From: Phocaeicola sartorii JCM 17136 = DSM 21941
Lineage (GTDB): Bacteria > Bacteroidota > Bacteroidia > Bacteroidales > Bacteroidaceae
DNA length: 64,000 nucleotides
Assembly: GCF_000614185.1 (NCBI RefSeq)
Contig: NZ_BAKM01000028.1
Span: forward strand, 18,325 to 82,324
Direction of reading: 5' to 3'
Shown here: one piece after another, positions 37,151 through 46,348 of the stretch
Layout: the number at the start of each line of letters is the position of its first letter
How positions within the stretch are numbered: the stretch's first letter is position 1
Notes under the pieces: generated by a model
Seen by the model: only the letters and a program-made list of their open reading frames with translations
Databases searched by the model: none
Told to the model about the DNA's origin: nothing
Made by a program: the position numbers and the translations under genes

Positions 37151-37966
37151 ATGAACACGTCAAAGACCAAAACAGGATTGAGAGTAGGAATTGGTGGAAT
37201 TGCCGTCATCGGCATTCTCGTATTGTTTATCATGATGTTTGCCGTAGAGCGCATTGACTCCGGACAGACGGGGATCATTGTGAACCTGGCAGGCAGCGAG
37301 CGCGGTGTGGATGACGCCAAAGTGGAGACCGGATGGGTGATGTACAACCGTTTCACCAAGCAACTCTTCGAATATCCCGCCTTCGCACAGATTGTGGACT
37401 ATGAGCCTTTTGATATTCAGGACAAGAAAGGAACGATCTTCCAGACTGATCCCACGATTGAATATTATATTGAACGCGAGAACGCCAAGGTAGTTTTCCT
37501 CCGTTATCGTAAAACGACAGAGGAACTGGAACAGTCCGTCATCTTGACCGAGGTGAAGAATGCCTACAAGGATGTGGCGGGTATGTACGAGACGGACTCG
37601 CTGATCAATAACCGTCCCGCTTTCGAAAAGGAAGTGGAAGTGTTGTTGAAAGAACGTTTGAGCCAGCGTGGTTTTACATTTACCAACATCCAGTCGTCTG
37701 TGAAGCCGAATGAGGTGCTTCAGGCGGCCATCGACGCTAAAAACACCGCTGTCCAGAACGCCCTGAAGGTGGAGAACGAGAAAAAGGCCGCTATAGCGGA
37801 GGCCGAGAAAGTGGTGGCTGCGGCCAAAGGAAAAGCGGACGCCAACCGCATTCTGCAACAATCCATCACTCCGGAACTGATCCAGCTCAAGGCAGTGGAG
37901 AAGTGGGACGGGAAATTGCCGCTTTCCACCAGCGGGAATACGTTGCCGTTCTTGCAATTGAAATAA
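37151..37966 (+). CDS. Prohibitin-like SPFH-domain membrane protein
   Basis: 271 residues. A single N-terminal membrane helix (GIGGIAVIGILVLFIMMFAV, about 13-34) is followed by an SPFH/band-7 domain beginning ERIDSGQTGIIVNLAG, with RGVDDAKVETGWVMYN, QDKKGTIFQTDPTIEYYI and EVEVLLKERLSQRGF. A long alanine- and glutamate-rich coiled coil follows (VENEKKAAIAEAEKVVAAAK, about 205-235). The conserved tail has LIQLKAVEKWDGKLP. Family members form large ring assemblies in the membrane and modulate proteases or lipid organisation. No partner gene is adjacent. The preceding 247 bp show no other gene. Confidence 0.87.
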   Translation: MNTSKTKTGLRVGIGGIAVIGILVLFIMMFAVERIDSGQTGIIVNLAGSERGVDDAKVETGWVMYNRFTKQLFEYPAFAQIVDYEPFDIQDKKGTIFQTDPTIEYYIERENAKVVFLRYRKTTEELEQSVILTEVKNAYKDVAGMYETDSLINNRPAFEKEVEVLLKERLSQRGFTFTNIQSSVKPNEVLQAAIDAKNTAVQNALKVENEKKAAIAEAEKVVAAAKGKADANRILQQSITPELIQLKAVEKWDGKLPLSTSGNTLPFLQLK

Positions 37967-38033
37967 AGCGCGGAATGCCAAAAAACATACGATAAGGATC
38001 TTTTTAAAGAGCCGTTTTCTCAGGAATTTGTGC

Positions 38034-38041
38034 TAAGTTTG
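38034..38041 (+). promoter_or_regulatory. Promoter -7 box for fucO
   Basis: TAAGTTTG matches TAnnTTTG and lies 30 nt before the ATG at 38071. Confidence 0.5.
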
Positions 38042-38070
38042 CAGCAAAACCATATAATTGAAATAAAACC

Positions 38071-39224
38071 ATGATTAACAGATTTGTATTGAACGAAGTA
38101 TCTTACTTCGGCCCGGGTGCGCGTGAAGTGCTCCCACAAGAGATCAAACGCTTGGGTTTGCACAAGGCGTTTGTTGCCACAGACAAGGATTTGATTAAAT
38201 TCGGTGTGGCCGATAAAGTGTTGAAAGTATTGGAGAATGCAGGTATTCCCTACGAAATATTCAGTGAAATCAAACCGAACCCTACTGTAAGCAATGTAAA
38301 GGCAGGTGTTGAGGCCTTTGCAAAATCGGGAGCGGACTTTATCCTGGCTATCGGTGGCGGTTCGTCTATCGATACTTCGAAAGCGATTGGCATCATCACC
38401 AATAATCCTGACTTCAGTGATGTGGTGTCATTGGAAGGGGTGGCTCCCACAAAGAAAAAATCAGTGCCTATCATCGCATTGCCCACTACCGCCGGTACTG
38501 CCGCCGAGGTGACCATCAACTATGTAATCACAGATGAAGAGAACCACAAGAAGATGGTTTGTGTAGACCCGAATGACATACCGGCCATTGCCATCGTGGA
38601 TGCGGAACTGATGTACACCTTGCCAAAGGGCTTGACCGCTTCGACAGGTTTGGACGCACTGACCCACGCCATCGAAGGCTGATTACCAAAGGTGCTTGGG
38701 AAATGAGCGATATGTTCGAGATTAAGGCTATCGAGATGATTGCCCGTTATCTGGAAACCGCTGTTTTCGAACCGACTAATGCGGAAGCGCGTAACGGTAT
38801 GGCCGTGGCACAGTATATTGCAGGTATGGCCTTCTCTAATGTAGGTCTGGGCGTGGTTCACGGTATGGCTCATCCGCTGGGAGCTATCTTCGATGTTCCT
38901 CACGGTGTGGCCAATGCCTTGCTGTTGCCTGTCATCATGGAATTTAATGCTCCGGCTGCTTTGGCCAAGTATGTGGATATAGCCAAGGCGATGAATGTGT
39001 ACAAGGACGGTATGAGCCAGGAAGAGGCTGCGAAGGCGGCTGTCGAGGCGGTGAAAGCCTTGTCTGTCAAGGTGGGTATCCCCCAGCATTTGTCCGAACT
39101 GGGCATAAAGGAAGAGGATTTGCCTCGTCTGGCCGCTTCGGCTATCGCCGATGTCTGTACGCCGGGCAACCCTCGTGAGGTGACGGAAGAAATTATTCTG
39201 GAACTTTACAAGAAGGCGTTCTAA
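38071..39224 (+). CDS. fucO: Lactaldehyde reductase (iron-dependent group III alcohol dehydrogenase), frameshifted near 38680
   Basis: About 384 residues after one base is added at 38679-38681, giving THAIEG-(L/W/Y)-ITKGAWEMSDMF. The alignment I recall with E. coli FucO is close throughout: an N-terminus MINRFVLNEVSYFGPGA, the NAD motif LAIGGGSSIDTSKAIGI, PIIALPTTAGTAAEVTINYV, and the C-terminal CTPGNPREVTEEIILELY. Iron ligands are the Asp and His of GLDALTHAIEG and the His residues of VHGMAHPLGA and VPHGVAN. It reduces L-lactaldehyde from fucose or rhamnose breakdown to 1,2-propanediol, regenerating NAD+. Two fucosidases elsewhere in the window fit this role. The related 1,2-propanediol dehydrogenases are the alternative. 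Confidence 0.88.
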
Positions 39225-39255
39225 GCGTCATTCTTTTGTAATAAAGACACAGGCG

Positions 39256-39293
39256 GTGTGTGGATGTGCGGGGCATATCCACACACTTTTTTT
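39256..39293 (+). terminator. Terminator after fucO
   Basis: GTGTGTGGATGTGC (39256-39269) pairs with GCATATCCACACAC (39273-39286) with one G-U wobble and a GGG loop. TTTTTTT follows. Confidence 0.85.
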
Positions 39294-39427
39294 ATCTCTT
39301 TGCCGTTGAAACAGCATTGTCATTTGCAGGCAATCTGTTCGTAACCCGTTCAGTATTCTTTTGCACTTGCAAATTAAATTTAATGAAAAGCAGGTATGAT
39401 TGTAAAACTGTTATCAACCATTTGAAC

Positions 39428-42400
39428 ATGAAAACTCTTATGAAGGCAAAAAGATTGTTGTTGTTATTATGCTTATCGCTATTTGTGGCAGGATATGTAT
39501 CCGCACAGGATTATCGGGCGATTGTAAAAGGTATTGTGACCGATGAAACCGGAGAGGGGGTTATCGGGGCCACGGTGATGGTGAAGAACGAATCTACCGG
39601 TTTCAGTGCCGGATCAATAACCAATGAAACGGGGGAATACATTGTGAAGCAGCTTCCGCTGGGTTCTCCTTACTCTGTCACCGTCAGCTATATAGGCTAT
39701 GGCGACCAGAAAAAGACAGGATATACGCTGAACCAGGGTGATGTGCTCCGTCTGGATTTCCGGTTGAAGGAAGAAAGTGTGGTGATGGAGGCCGTACAGG
39801 TGGTGGCTAATTCATTGAAGAATTCTATCGCCACTACGGGGGCCGCTACTTCGGTGACGGCCAATGACCTGAACAAACTGCCGGTGAACGGGCGTAACTT
39901 TACTTCGCTCATTGACCTGTCACCGCTGAGTACAGGCTCCAGCCTGTCCGGCCAGCTGGCTTCTTCTACCAATTACACCATTGATGGCATGAGTGCCAAG
40001 GGGCCTACTTCGGGGGGAAGTACAACCAGCCGCAACGGGGTGCCATACGCCATTTCGATGGAGGCTATCCGTGAGTTCAAAGTCGTGACAAATGAATATG
40101 ATGTGACTAACGGCCGTGCCGGAGGAGGTACGATCAGTACGGTGACCAAGTCGGGAACCAACCAGCTGCATGGCAGCGCTTTCACTTTCCTGCGCTCCGA
40201 CTGGTTGTCCAGCGGGTATGATATCCGCGGCAACAAGCGGACCAATGATTTCTCCACTTATCAGTATGGAGCTTCCCTGGGTGGTGCATTGGTGAAAGAC
40301 CGCGCCCACTTCTTTATTTCTTGGGACCATCAGGCCGATTCACGTCCGCTGTATATAGCCGATATTCATAATGCTGCCGATGAAAAGCGTTATAATCTGA
40401 CTATGGAGACCAGAGACCGTTTTCTGGAAATAGCCCGCGATAAATACGGTGTGTCGGACCATCCTCAGTTTGGCTCTTTTGATAAAAAGCAGAATACCGA
40501 TGCGGTATTTGCCCGTCTGGACTGGCAGATTAACGCCACGAACCTGTTGTCGTTTACTGATAATTTTGTAAGTGACAATAACAAGATGGGGCTGGGCGAT
40601 AATAGTGCTGTCAATTTATATGAGGTGTATGGTGATGTGAAGTCGCTGAACAACAGTGCCACCGCTACCTTGCGTTCTGTATTGGGTCCGCGGAGTACCA
40701 ACGAACTGAAACTGCAACATCTCTATACTTCCGAAAAGGCGATGCCGGGCGGAGAACTGCCTTCGGCCAATATTCCACGTGCCATTGTGGAACGCGTGGC
40801 TTCGGATATAGAGGGAAAGACCGCGACTACCACCATCCAGCTGGGCGGCCAGCGTTACAGTCCCGAGAATTTCTACAACCACGTACTTCAGTTGGTGGAT
40901 AACTATTATTATAATACCAATAAAGTGAACTACACTTACGGTTTCGACTTGATGTACACTCACTTGAACTCCCGTTACGGCAGCGAAGCCAACGGCCGTT
41001 TCTATTTCACGGGCTTGGATAACTTTGAGGCATTGCAGCCCTATCGTTATGTACGTGAGGTGTATTTAGATAACAACGAAGACAATCAGCGTGTGCGCCA
41101 GAACATTTTGAATGCAGGGGTGTATGCACAGTTGCAGACTAAACTGTTTCCCGGATTTGAACTGATGGCAGGTTTGCGTCTGGACAATGCCACTTATTTC
41201 AATAAAGGCAATTTCAGCCAGCTGGTTTATGATGAACTGGGATTGCGTACAGACAACGGACTGGCTACTTTCCAAGTACAGCCCCGTGTACAGATAACCT
41301 GGGACTTCAATGACAAACATACGGATATCCTTCGTGTGGGGGGTGGCATCTTCGCATCGGATATCAACAACTATGCCATGATTAATAATATGGTATTTGA
41401 TGGTACCAAGGTGATGTCCGTTGATATGACGAATACGGACGAAAATCCGAACATTGTGCCTGTTCCTGATTTTGAGAGTTATCGTAAAGACCCGTCCACC
41501 GCACCGGGTATTGACTTGCTGAAAGATCCTAAATACGCTTCCTATGCCGTGCCTACCATCAATATGAATGGCAAAGATGCCAAGGTGCCGGTGGTCTATA
41601 AGGCGAATATCTCGTACACCCACTTTTTCAGTGACCGTTTGAAGATGAGCATCGGCGGATATATGACTTTGGGACGTAACAACTATATGTATATAGACCG
41701 CAACATGGTGGACGATCCTTATTTCCGTCTGACAGCGGAAGGAAACCGTGGCGTATATGTCCCGGTTGCCAATATCTCGGAAAAAGGTGTTTCAACCTGG
41801 ATGGACGGACGTAAGAGCGGGAAAGTAGGCCGTGTGCTCGAATTGGTCAGCGAAGGAAAAGTAAATCAGTTCGCTTTCACCGTAGATGGAACATGGCGTT
41901 ACTATAAAGACGGTGAGCTGTCCTTCAGCTATACTTGGAACGATACGAAGGACAATACTTCCTATAATGGTAATGTAGCCAATTCTGCTACTCTTTCCCA
42001 AATGGTGGTTGACGATCCCCGTGATTTAAGCAAAATGACTTACTCCAACAATCAGTTCCGTCATAAACTGGTGGTTTATGGTTCGGCGCCTACTTTCTGG
42101 GGCATTACCGTGGGTGCCCGCTTTTCCGGCATCGGAGGAACACGCTATTCAATGATTGTGAATGGAAATGTGAACGGTGACTTTGTGAATAGCAATGACC
42201 TGGCTTATGTATATGATCCGAATAACAGCGCTACTCCCGATTATATTCGTGAAGGTATGAATGCGATATTGAACAATCCGGATGCGGAAAAGAGTGTGAA
42301 AGATTATATCCGCAAGAGTTTTGGTAAAGTGGCCGAACGGAACGGTGGCGTGAACGGTTTCTATGGCACTTTAGATCTTCGTCTGGCCAAGAAGTTCAAG

Positions 42401-42631
42401 ACTTTCAAGAACCAGAATCTGGAAGTGTCTGTCGATATCTTCAATGTGGCCAATATGCTGAACAAGGATTGGGGGTCCGGTCATAACCTGGGGACACAGA
42501 GGATTTATAGTATCAAAGGATTTGATAAAGACGCCAAACAATATACTTATAATGTAAATGCCAATACAGGCGTATCCAGTCTGAACGGTACTCCTTTCCA
42601 GGTTCAGATAGGTTTGAGATATGGATTCTAA
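39428..42631 (+). CDS. Oar-like TonB-dependent receptor
   Basis: 1067 residues from the ATG at 39428. The frame is open further upstream, but the signal peptide (AKRLLLLLCLSLFVAGYVSA) starts here. It has a carboxypeptidase-regulatory domain (AIVKGIVTDETGEGVIGATV, about 30-110), then a plug with NKLPVNGRNFTSLIDLSPLS, TNYTIDGMSAKGPTSGG and TNGRAGGGTISTVTKSGTN. That plug is characteristic of Oar/TonB receptors rather than SusC. A long barrel follows, ending LNGTPFQVQIGLRYGF. There is no SusD partner. The next gene, 27 bp on, is an exported glycerophosphodiester phosphodiesterase, so the pair may take up glycerophosphodiester-derived material. That substrate is inferred. Confidence 0.85.
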   Translation: MKTLMKAKRLLLLLCLSLFVAGYVSAQDYRAIVKGIVTDETGEGVIGATVMVKNESTGFSAGSITNETGEYIVKQLPLGSPYSVTVSYIGYGDQKKTGYTLNQGDVLRLDFRLKEESVVMEAVQVVANSLKNSIATTGAATSVTANDLNKLPVNGRNFTSLIDLSPLSTGSSLSGQLASSTNYTIDGMSAKGPTSGGSTTSRNGVPYAISMEAIREFKVVTNEYDVTNGRAGGGTISTVTKSGTNQLHGSAFTFLRSDWLSSGYDIRGNKRTNDFSTYQYGASLGGALVKDRAHFFISWDHQADSRPLYIADIHNAADEKRYNLTMETRDRFLEIARDKYGVSDHPQFGSFDKKQNTDAVFARLDWQINATNLLSFTDNFVSDNNKMGLGDNSAVNLYEVYGDVKSLNNSATATLRSVLGPRSTNELKLQHLYTSEKAMPGGELPSANIPRAIVERVASDIEGKTATTTIQLGGQRYSPENFYNHVLQLVDNYYYNTNKVNYTYGFDLMYTHLNSRYGSEANGRFYFTGLDNFEALQPYRYVREVYLDNNEDNQRVRQNILNAGVYAQLQTKLFPGFELMAGLRLDNATYFNKGNFSQLVYDELGLRTDNGLATFQVQPRVQITWDFNDKHTDILRVGGGIFASDINNYAMINNMVFDGTKVMSVDMTNTDENPNIVPVPDFESYRKDPSTAPGIDLLKDPKYASYAVPTINMNGKDAKVPVVYKANISYTHFFSDRLKMSIGGYMTLGRNNYMYIDRNMVDDPYFRLTAEGNRGVYVPVANISEKGVSTWMDGRKSGKVGRVLELVSEGKVNQFAFTVDGTWRYYKDGELSFSYTWNDTKDNTSYNGNVANSATLSQMVVDDPRDLSKMTYSNNQFRHKLVVYGSAPTFWGITVGARFSGIGGTRYSMIVNGNVNGDFVNSNDLAYVYDPNNSATPDYIREGMNAILNNPDAEKSVKDYIRKSFGKVAERNGGVNGFYGTLDLRLAKKFKTFKNQNLEVSVDIFNVANMLNKDWGSGHNLGTQRIYSIKGFDKDAKQYTYNVNANTGVSSLNGTPFQVQIGLRYGF

Positions 42632-42658
42632 TAGATAATGATTCAATAAGAAATAAAA

Positions 42659-43423
42659 ATGAGACTAAGTAAATTAATGATGGCTTGCGCCATGTGTGTG
42701 GTTGCTTTGGCCGGGAGTGCCCAGACCAAAGTGATTGCCCACCGCGGATACTGGAAATGTGAAGGTTCTGCTCAAAACTCTATCGCCTCTCTGACTAAAG
42801 CGGCGGAGGCAAAGGTGTATGGTTCGGAATTTGATGTACAAATGACGAAGGACAGGGAAATTGTAGTCAATCATGACGACAGTATTCAGGGAATTTGTAT
42901 TTTTGACACTCCTTTTGCCGGGTTGAAGGCATTGAAACTGAGTAATGGCGAGACGCTGCCCACCTTGGATGATTATCTGGAAACGGGCAAAAAGCTGGCC
43001 GATATCCAACTGATATTGGAAATAAAGCCCCACAGAACGAAGGAAGCGGAAAATGAAGCGGTGAAAATCATTGTAGATAAAGTAAAGAAGAGGCAGATGG
43101 AGAAGCAGGTGGAATACATTTCATTCAGCATGAACATTTGTGAACAGTTGGTGAGACTGACTCCGGATTCGGAAATAGCTTATCTGAAAAGTGATGTGGT
43201 TCCTGAAGACCTGAAGGCGAAGGGGATTAATGGCATTGATTATTATGTCAAGGTGTTGGCTGAAAAACCGGAATGGATTGCCGAAGCACAGCGGGCGGGC
43301 ATGAAGGTGAATGTGTGGACTGTCAATGATATGGAGATGGTCCGGGAAATGATTGACCGGAAAGTGGATTATATTACCACCGATTATCCATTGGAAACCG
43401 GGAAACTGATTCAGGGGAACTGA
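42659..43423 (+). CDS. Secreted glycerophosphodiester phosphodiesterase family protein
   Basis: 254 residues with a signal peptide (LMMACAMCVVALAGSAQ). The GDPD TIM-barrel motifs are present: VIAHRGYWKCEGSAQNSIAS with the catalytic His-Arg-Gly, GSEFDVQMTKDREIVVNHDD with metal-binding residues and the second His, LILEIKPH, and at the end MKVNVWTVND and DYITTDYP. It cleaves glycerophosphodiesters to sn-glycerol-3-phosphate and an alcohol, outside the inner membrane. It follows the Oar-like receptor by 27 bp and is probably co-transcribed with it. Confidence 0.88.
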   Translation: MRLSKLMMACAMCVVALAGSAQTKVIAHRGYWKCEGSAQNSIASLTKAAEAKVYGSEFDVQMTKDREIVVNHDDSIQGICIFDTPFAGLKALKLSNGETLPTLDDYLETGKKLADIQLILEIKPHRTKEAENEAVKIIVDKVKKRQMEKQVEYISFSMNICEQLVRLTPDSEIAYLKSDVVPEDLKAKGINGIDYYVKVLAEKPEWIAEAQRAGMKVNVWTVNDMEMVREMIDRKVDYITTDYPLETGKLIQGN

Positions 43424-43481
43424 CAGGGGATTCTTAATGGAAATGTAATTCCTTTCAAATAAAGATGTAATGGATATACGA

Positions 43482-43489
43482 TACTTTTG
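43482..43489 (+). promoter_or_regulatory. Promoter -7 box before the unknown secreted protein, with TGTAAT repeats
   Basis: TACTTTTG matches TAnnTTTG, 24 nt before the ATG at 43513. Upstream, ATGTAAT occurs at 43443-43449 and 43465-43471, 22 bp (two helical turns) apart. Confidence 0.5.
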
Positions 43490-43512
43490 CACTGTAATAA
43501 AAAAAGGATAGT

Positions 43513-44169
43513 ATGAAAGCTGGTTTATTAAAGAAAATCTCATGGATTTGGGGATTGGCATTATGTGTGACAGGTCCTGTGTCTGCATCGTCTGTTGATG
43601 ATGAGGGTGCGGACAAGGCAAACAACAGTCTGGTGAAGGTGCTTGTCATAGGGCTTCACGACAATGTGGAATCCAATTATTTCCCCGGCAGTATGATTAC
43701 TGAGGAGACAGGGATACCGACTGATAGTATAGATTATACATATAATCAGGTTATTGCGAGGAATATTATCGCATCTAATAAGAATAAGAAATATCAGTTC
43801 GTGACTGCAGAAAAGGCGGCGGCCATCAGCAGTTTGCTGGATAAGATCAGACTGGAAGGTGAAGAAGAGGAGAAATATGCAGACCTTAGCCAGGTGGATG
43901 ACAGCCGGTATGAACAACTGATAAAGGATACGGATTCGGATTATGTGTTATTCTTGAACCAGCATTACCTGAAATGGCAGGAAAAGCCTTTGCGTACTTT
44001 GTTTCATATCACCAGTTATTCTTTGTTTGATAAGAATCAGCAAGAAGTTACCCGAGGTAATCATTACTTTACCAGCATGAATTTGGAAAGTAAAGATAAA
44101 CTGAGTAAGGATAGCCGGAAAAGTTCTTCAAAAATCGTTTCCACCATAGTGAAGAACTTGTCGAAGTGA
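43513..44169 (+). CDS. Hypothetical exported protein
   Basis: 218 residues with a signal peptide (ISWIWGLALCVTGPVSA). The rest reads as a soluble alpha/beta protein: NSLVKVLVIGLHDNVESNYF, KKYQFVTAEKAAAISSLLDKI, TDSDYVLFLNQHYLKW, then FHITSYSLFDKNQQEV and a lysine- and serine-rich tail. The pattern of a strand, an acidic helix and a D-x-D-Y-V-L-F-L strand recalls small periplasmic proteins of the GNA1162/TolB-N type, but I cannot assign a family. It has its own promoter and ends before a strong bidirectional terminator. Confidence 0.65.
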   Translation: MKAGLLKKISWIWGLALCVTGPVSASSVDDEGADKANNSLVKVLVIGLHDNVESNYFPGSMITEETGIPTDSIDYTYNQVIARNIIASNKNKKYQFVTAEKAAAISSLLDKIRLEGEEEEKYADLSQVDDSRYEQLIKDTDSDYVLFLNQHYLKWQEKPLRTLFHITSYSLFDKNQQEVTRGNHYFTSMNLESKDKLSKDSRKSSSKIVSTIVKNLSK

Positions 44170-44198
44170 TGCCGTTATTCAGGTAGACAATCTTAATG

Positions 44199-44245
44199 AT
44201 AGAAAAGGGAGGATGAAGCTCGGGACTTCATCCTCCCTTTTCTAT
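44199..44245. terminator. Bidirectional terminator with a perfect 20-bp stem
   Basis: ATAGAAAAGGGAGGATGAAG (44199-44218) and its exact complement (44226-44245) are separated by CTCGGGA. It ends the plus-strand gene at 44169. The minus-strand DUF2851 gene stops at 44242, inside the stem. Confidence 0.88.
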
Positions 44246-45507
44246 TTTCTTTTCAGATATGCATACCCTATCCGGCAATACAGGCATTTTTTCTTGTCGC
44301 AATATTCTTTCTTTAACTGTATTAAGGCCTGGCTGTCGGCGGCATTGGAGGCCTTCATGCCGCATTGTTCCCACATGCGGGTGATGTAATTGTTCTCCGC
44401 TTTCAGCTCTTCTAGGAAACTGCCGGCACGTGCGCAAAGCGTTTCATTTCCTTTATGCAGTCCGTAAGCATAGAGAAAAGTCACTACCGTGTTGATAATG
44501 AGCAAATCCAGTGAGGAGTTGCTTAGAGTCTTCGGACGGGAAGGGGAGGAACCGCCAAATGTGTAATGAGTGAGCCAGTACTCCGAAGTCCCTCCCTTCA
44601 GAACCTCTCTGACTCCTTGCAGTGTCTCCGTTTCCATGATGCGCGAGAGAAGCCCGTAGGCGCGATGATAAAGACAAGCCAACTGTGCAATCCGTATATG
44701 CGGAAAATTGGCGGGACGCAACCGGAGAAAGCGCCATTGGGAGACGTCCATCGGAACAAGCTCGAATTTATGTTGCAGATAAGCATACTCTTTTTTCAGC
44801 CGGAGATAATATCCGTCTCCGTCAGGGTCTTCCAGAATGCCGGCTTGCCCGAAGAAGATGGCTTCTATCTGGAACAGGTTGTCGCGATGCTTGTCTACCG
44901 CCCGCAAGGGAAGCTGGCGAGCCCAGGCTTCGAAAGCGTCTCCGTTCAGTCCGAAGCCGAAATTACGTGCCAGTGTGATAAAAAAGGCATCTTCCCAATT
45001 GCCTTGGCAGCGTTTTAACCGTTCATTCAGCAAGATTGCTTTCTGTTCGAACCTTTCTATCTGCAAGGCAGACATCCACGAATGGACGCTGAAAGAGGAG
45101 AGGGAGGGAATGATGCGGTAACAAGGAGGGTAACTGTCTGTTTCCAGCAGCTCTTTGTAGTTGGCGCGGACAGACTCCGGACAGGCAAGTCGCATTTGGG
45201 GAATCTTTTCCCCGTTACTTCCGTTGATTTCGGTATCTATATCGGAGGCTATATGTAGAATGACGGAGTTGTAACCGGCATCTGTATGATGTCCGTGCTT
45301 GAACCAATCCGAGGATTTCTCGTGTATCTCGATATTTCCCACCCAAAGTACACCGTCCAGCTTGAGCTTGGCGTTAAAAAAATCGGGACCGGCGTCGGTG
45401 TTCGCCAGTCCCGTATCTATAACTTCCACTTGTTGGCCGGTTGTCGTTTTCAGTTCTTTAAGAGGAAATATTTTATGTTTCCACACATAGTGTAATAGTT
45501 GTTCCAT
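44242..45507 (-). CDS. DUF2851 family protein
   Basis: 421 residues, cytosolic. It opens MEQLLHYVWKHKIFPLKEL, followed by EVIDTGLANTDAGPDFFNAK and VGNIEIHEKSSDWFKHGHHT, with D, E and H residues arranged as in restriction-like nuclease folds (D-x-G-P-D-F, E-I-H). The middle is helical (EAWARQLPLRAVDKH, FLRLRPANFPHIRIAQLA), and the C-terminus has a cysteine pair region (EYCDKKKCLYCRIGY). I recognise it as the DUF2851 family, common in Bacteroidetes, whose function is not established. The nuclease-like reading is my inference from the N-terminal motifs. Confidence 0.8.
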   Translation of the reverse strand: MEQLLHYVWKHKIFPLKELKTTTGQQVEVIDTGLANTDAGPDFFNAKLKLDGVLWVGNIEIHEKSSDWFKHGHHTDAGYNSVILHIASDIDTEINGSNGEKIPQMRLACPESVRANYKELLETDSYPPCYRIIPSLSSFSVHSWMSALQIERFEQKAILLNERLKRCQGNWEDAFFITLARNFGFGLNGDAFEAWARQLPLRAVDKHRDNLFQIEAIFFGQAGILEDPDGDGYYLRLKKEYAYLQHKFELVPMDVSQWRFLRLRPANFPHIRIAQLACLYHRAYGLLSRIMETETLQGVREVLKGGTSEYWLTHYTFGGSSPSRPKTLSNSSLDLLIINTVVTFLYAYGLHKGNETLCARAGSFLEELKAENNYITRMWEQCGMKASNAADSQALIQLKKEYCDKKKCLYCRIGYAYLKRK

Positions 45508-45559
45508 GTTAATGAGGTGTAAATGTTTGGCAAATGTAATGGTTTACAACGAAAAACGC

Positions 45560-45567
45560 TATCTTTG
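45560..45567 (+). promoter_or_regulatory. Promoter -7 box for the dapB operon
   Basis: TATCTTTG matches TAnnTTTG and lies 23 nt before the ATG at 45591. Confidence 0.55.
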
Positions 45568-45590
45568 TGGCTAAAATAACATTCGTAATT

Positions 45591-46345
45591 ATGAAAATAG
45601 CATTAATAGGATACGGAAAGATGGGCAAGGAGATTGAAAAGGTTGCAGTTGCCCGCGGACATGAGATTGTAAGTATTATAGATGTTGATAATCAAGATGA
45701 TTTCAACTCGGAAGCATTTAAATCGGCCGATGTGGCCATTGAGTTTACCAATCCGATGGTGGCATACGATAATTATATGAAGACCTTTGCAGCCGGTGTC
45801 AAACTGGTATCGGGCAGTACCGGATGGATGGACAAACATGGCGATGAGGTGAAGGAATTATGCACGAAAGGCGGAAAAACCCTGTTCTGGTCGTCTAACT
45901 TCAGTCTGGGTGTTGCTATTTTCTCGGCTGTAAATAAATACTTGGCTAAAATCATGAATAACTTTCCCGCTTACGAAGTTCTATGACCGAAACTCATCAT
46001 ATTCATAAGCTGGATGCACCGAGCGGAACAGCCATTACGCTGGCCGAAGGGATTCTGGAAAATATGAACAGTAAGAGTAAATGGGTGAAAGGAACTTTGA
46101 CTGCACCGGACGGAACTGTTTCCGGAAGTACGGAATGCGCAGAGAATGAATTTCCTGTCAGCTCTATTCGTGAAGGGGAGGTGTTTGGTATCCATACCAT
46201 CCGTTACGACTCCGAGGCGGACAGCATCTCGATAACCCATGACGCCAAGAACCGGAAAGGTTTTGCCTTGGGGGCTGTCCTGGCAGCGGAATATACATCC
46301 AGACATGAGGGGTTATTAGGAATGAGTGATTTATTTCAGTTTTAG
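45591..46345 (+). CDS. dapB: 4-hydroxy-tetrahydrodipicolinate reductase, frameshifted near 45980
   Basis: About 251 residues with one T added at 45979-45980, giving FPAYEVSMTETHHIHKLDAP. It starts MKIALIGYGKMGKEIEKVA, the NAD(P) Rossmann motif. The active-site block is ETHHIHKLDAPSGTAITLAE, immediately after the break, and includes the catalytic His and Lys and the K-x-D-x-P-S-G-T signature. The enzyme reduces the dihydrodipicolinate precursor in lysine and diaminopimelate synthesis. It is essential for peptidoglycan in most bacteria, so a true frameshift would be surprising. It is the first gene of a unit with two signal peptidases and a WbqC-like gene. Confidence 0.92.
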
Positions 46346-46348
46346 GAT

